Shown here piece by piece: positions 58,981 through 60,664 of a stretch of 60,664 bases of DNA. The notes under the pieces are model-generated. The model did not search any database and was not told where the DNA came from. It worked only from the letters and a program-made list of their open reading frames with translations. The position numbers were made by a program, and so were the translations under genes. Each line of letters begins with the position of its first letter. Position 1 is the stretch's first letter. Source of the stretch: Desulfacinum sp. (GTDB taxonomy: Bacteria; Desulfobacterota; Syntrophobacteria; Syntrophobacterales; DSM-9756); contig JACIYN010000009.1 in NCBI GenBank assembly GCA_014359885.1, forward strand, positions 1 through 60,664. Direction: 5' to 3'.

Positions 58981-59679
58981 ATGAAAACACGCCCGATCAT
59001 GTGTCTTAAGGCAAAGAATCCAACACGCGCAGAAAGGTTCTTATTTCCTCGGCTTCTTGGCGCACTGTGCCTTGCGGTGCTGATTTTCTTGGCGCTGTCT
59101 CCCCTTGGGGCTGCGAGCCTCCCGGAATACGCTTGGGTCGTTCGGGTGTACGACGGGGATACCGTGCTCCTGGATACCGGAGACAAGGTGCGCTATTTGG
59201 GAATCGACGCGCCGGAGGTGGATCACGAAGGGGGCGCCGGCGACTGCTATGCCCTCCAGGCGTGGCGCCGGAACAAGGAGCTGGTGGAAGGACGGAAGGT
59301 GCAACTTCGCTATGCCGAGGTCCGGAGAGACGAACACGGGCGCCTGTTGGCTTACGTCCATACGCCGGATGGGCGATGTGTCAACACCGTGCTGCTCCGG
59401 GAAGGCTGCGCGCTGGTGTTCCGAACTCCCAAAGGCTTTGAGCGCTTCCGGGAGTTCCTGGACGCCCAACGGAACGCCATGAAGGAAAGGGCAGGACTTT
59501 GGGGGGAATGCCGGGCCCAGGCGGCTCCTTTCTACTTGGGCAACCAAAGGTCGTATGTTTTTCATCGGCCGTCGTGTCCCTTTGGGACTCAGACGGCCCG
59601 AAGAAACCTGGTCCGGTTCAACAGCCGTTGGGATGCCCTTTGGGACGGTTACCGCCCATGCCGGCGCTGCCACCCCTGA
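58981..59679 (+). CDS. Exported thermonuclease-like (SNase) protein with Cys-pair tail
   Basis: 232 residues. A signal or anchor segment (about 25-45) is followed by a staphylococcal-nuclease domain: YAWVVRVYDGDTVLLDTGDK, RYLGIDAPEVDHE (the Arg35- and Glu43-like residues) and RRDEHGRLLAYVHTPDG (the Arg87-like residue). The tail has YVFHRPSCPFGTQTARRNLV, RFNSRWDALWDGYRP and CRRCHP, the Ada-type metal-binding pattern often found at the end of such nucleases. It would cut DNA or RNA outside the cytoplasm with Ca2+. A start with GGAG about 11 bases upstream is acceptable. Confidence 0.88.
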   Translation: MKTRPIMCLKAKNPTRAERFLFPRLLGALCLAVLIFLALSPLGAASLPEYAWVVRVYDGDTVLLDTGDKVRYLGIDAPEVDHEGGAGDCYALQAWRRNKELVEGRKVQLRYAEVRRDEHGRLLAYVHTPDGRCVNTVLLREGCALVFRTPKGFERFREFLDAQRNAMKERAGLWGECRAQAAPFYLGNQRSYVFHRPSCPFGTQTARRNLVRFNSRWDALWDGYRPCRRCHP

Positions 59680-59742
59680 CAGTCATGGCTCTCCTTGCGC
59701 CACCCCGCATGGATGAAAGAACGGGCCGGAGCAAGGGCATTT

Positions 59743-59832
59743 GTCGGAACGCCGCAATAGGCCATTCTCTAGGAGTCACTGCGCGCCCATTGCATGGCCG
59801 GGCACCCTCATTGCGGCCTTTGCAGTTCCTAC
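59743..59832 (+). repeat. Dispersed repeat family B, degenerate copy 5
   Basis: GTCGGAACGCCGCAATAGGC on the left and TTGCGGCCTTTGCAGTTCCT on the right, a worn version of the family. The gap 59680-59999 holds this and a family E palindrome; no gene is seen. Confidence 0.55.
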
Positions 59833-59843
59833 AACCAAAAAGA

Positions 59844-59919
59844 TTTGCGTCTATTCGCGTTCATTCGCGGTTGTCTTTCACATCAAGAGAACCGCCAATG
59901 AACGCAAATAGACGCAAAT
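59844..59919. repeat. Repeat family E, full palindrome
   Basis: TTTGCGTCTATTCGCGTTCA on the left and TGAACGCAAATAGACGCAAA on the right, arms of about 30 bases around CACATCA. Single arms of this element occur near 25480, 30040 and 46740. Confidence 0.75.
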
Positions 59920-59999
59920 GGAAATGGCCGGTCTGTGGAAGCGGCCAGGATCGTTGATGGGAAACCTTGGTAGGGACTGAAACAGGGCGGGAGCTTCCC

Positions 60000-60464
60000 A
60001 TGAGTTCGCGCAAGTATCCGGACCGGCCCATGGTGGGGGTGGGAGCGACCATCTTCGAGGGCGAGCGGGTCCTTCTGGTTCAAAGGGGCCGCGAGCCTTC
60101 CTTGGGCAAATGGTCCCTTCCCGGGGGGTTGGTGAAGCTGGGGGAAAGCCTGGAGGAAGCCGTTCGCCGGGAGGTTAAGGAAGAAACAGGGCTGCACGTG
60201 AGGCCCGTGGATCTGGTGGCCTGTCTGGATCGGGTGCTTCGGGACGAGGAGCAAAGGATCGCCTACCACTACGTGCTGCTCGACTTTCTCTGTGAAGTGG
60301 TTTCGGGAAGCCTTCGGGCGGGAAGTGATGTCACGGCCTGCACCTTCGTCTCCCTGGACGGGCTGTCGAGCCTGGACCTCACCCGCGGGACGAAGGAAGT
60401 GATTCTCCGGGCCCTGGATCGCCGCAAAAACCGGCGGCCCCCGCTCTATGACCCCACCCTCTAA
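60000..60464 (+). CDS. NUDIX hydrolase (ADP-ribose pyrophosphatase/MutT-like)
   Basis: 154 residues with a complete Nudix box, GGLVKLGESLEEAVRREVKE then ETGL (GX5EX7REUXEEXGU), preceded by MVGVGATIFEGERVLLVQRG and GKWSLPGG. It hydrolyses a nucleoside diphosphate linked to another group; NADH, ADP-ribose and oxidised nucleotides are typical substrates. ATG 60000 follows GGGAG by about 6 bases. No operon partner is visible. Confidence 0.9.
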   Translation: MSSRKYPDRPMVGVGATIFEGERVLLVQRGREPSLGKWSLPGGLVKLGESLEEAVRREVKEETGLHVRPVDLVACLDRVLRDEEQRIAYHYVLLDFLCEVVSGSLRAGSDVTACTFVSLDGLSSLDLTRGTKEVILRALDRRKNRRPPLYDPTL

Positions 60465-60664
60465 CCGCCCCCATCTTCCCCTCCCCTTCCGTTGCCCTTC
60501 GCCCCTTGGCTCCCCCCCATCCTGCCCCCTACCCCGCCCTCAATGCTGTTGACTTAAGCATTTTTAAGCTTTTCCCTCCTTCCTGAGCACCATTTGTTGG
60601 GGGGTCGTTTGGTCACGCGGGGTTGGGAGGGCCGCGGGGATCTGGGTCGGTAGTATCGGACGCG
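60465..60664. other. Terminal 200 bases without a recognised gene
   Basis: Pyrimidine-rich on the plus strand, then a short AT-rich patch (TTGACTTAAGCATTTTTAAG near 60550) with a small inverted repeat CTTAA/TTAAG. No reading frame, promoter pair or terminator can be called with confidence. Confidence 0.5.

Overview
The window is GC-rich bacterial DNA (low-to-mid 60s % GC by eye) from an anaerobe. Gene content points to the Desulfobacterota, probably a Syntrophobacterales-like sulfate reducer: rubredoxin, a ferritin-like protein, FprA flavodiiron protein, a TauE/SafE-plus-Usp cluster, indolepyruvate:ferredoxin oxidoreductase with an aryl-CoA ligase, PyrD/PyrK of the 1B class and many iron-sulfur proteins. 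The taxonomic call is an inference from gene content only.

Layout. 1-3295: end of a Cu(I) ATPase, rubredoxin, ferritin-like protein, then a ferredoxin/HEAT-repeat pair. 3771-14751: a complete chemosensory cluster with Wsp-type architecture (CheW, CheR-TPR, CheW, MCP, hybrid CheA-REC, CheB, a REC/Cys-motif protein, REC-GGDEF) that should control c-di-GMP. 14893-25017: an unknown protein, a PflA-like radical SAM protein, a TauE/SafE-membrane protein-Usp operon, FprA, a TPR protein, a ferredoxin-nitroreductase, a MoaB/Mog-domain protein, an orphan ABC ATPase and IlvE. 25510-27959: an intact IS21-family element with 5-bp target duplication. 28253-39170: SerA, a livKHMGF operon, a flavodoxin-fold reductase, a frameshifted four-helix-bundle gene and pgeF-pyrK-pyrD. 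39508-49334: an FKBP isomerase, then a second liv operon running into paaK-iorA-iorB. 49709-60464: a kinase-like protein lacking an ATPase domain, a class III cyclase, a diadenylate cyclase fused to YbbR repeats, a DUF2914 protein, an M20 peptidase, a GNAT enzyme, AlaC, a nuclease and a NUDIX hydrolase.

The strongest finding is a pair of leader-peptide attenuators. A 23-codon leader with five Tyr codons sits before the liv-paaK-iorAB operon, with an 11-bp perfect antiterminator overlapping the terminator arm. A 22-residue leader with nine Ala residues sits before alaC, with a chain of competing stems. The Tyr leader suggests that the IOR operon works in the scavenging (biosynthetic) direction when tyrosine runs short.

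The second theme is intergenic repeats. Most gaps are filled by palindromic or MITE-like families (called A to F here). Heptanucleotide arrays start at, or span, the stop codons of four genes, and the palindromes or MITE ends overlap the TAG stop codons of four more. One pair of inverted heptamer arrays brackets the broken four-helix-bundle gene.
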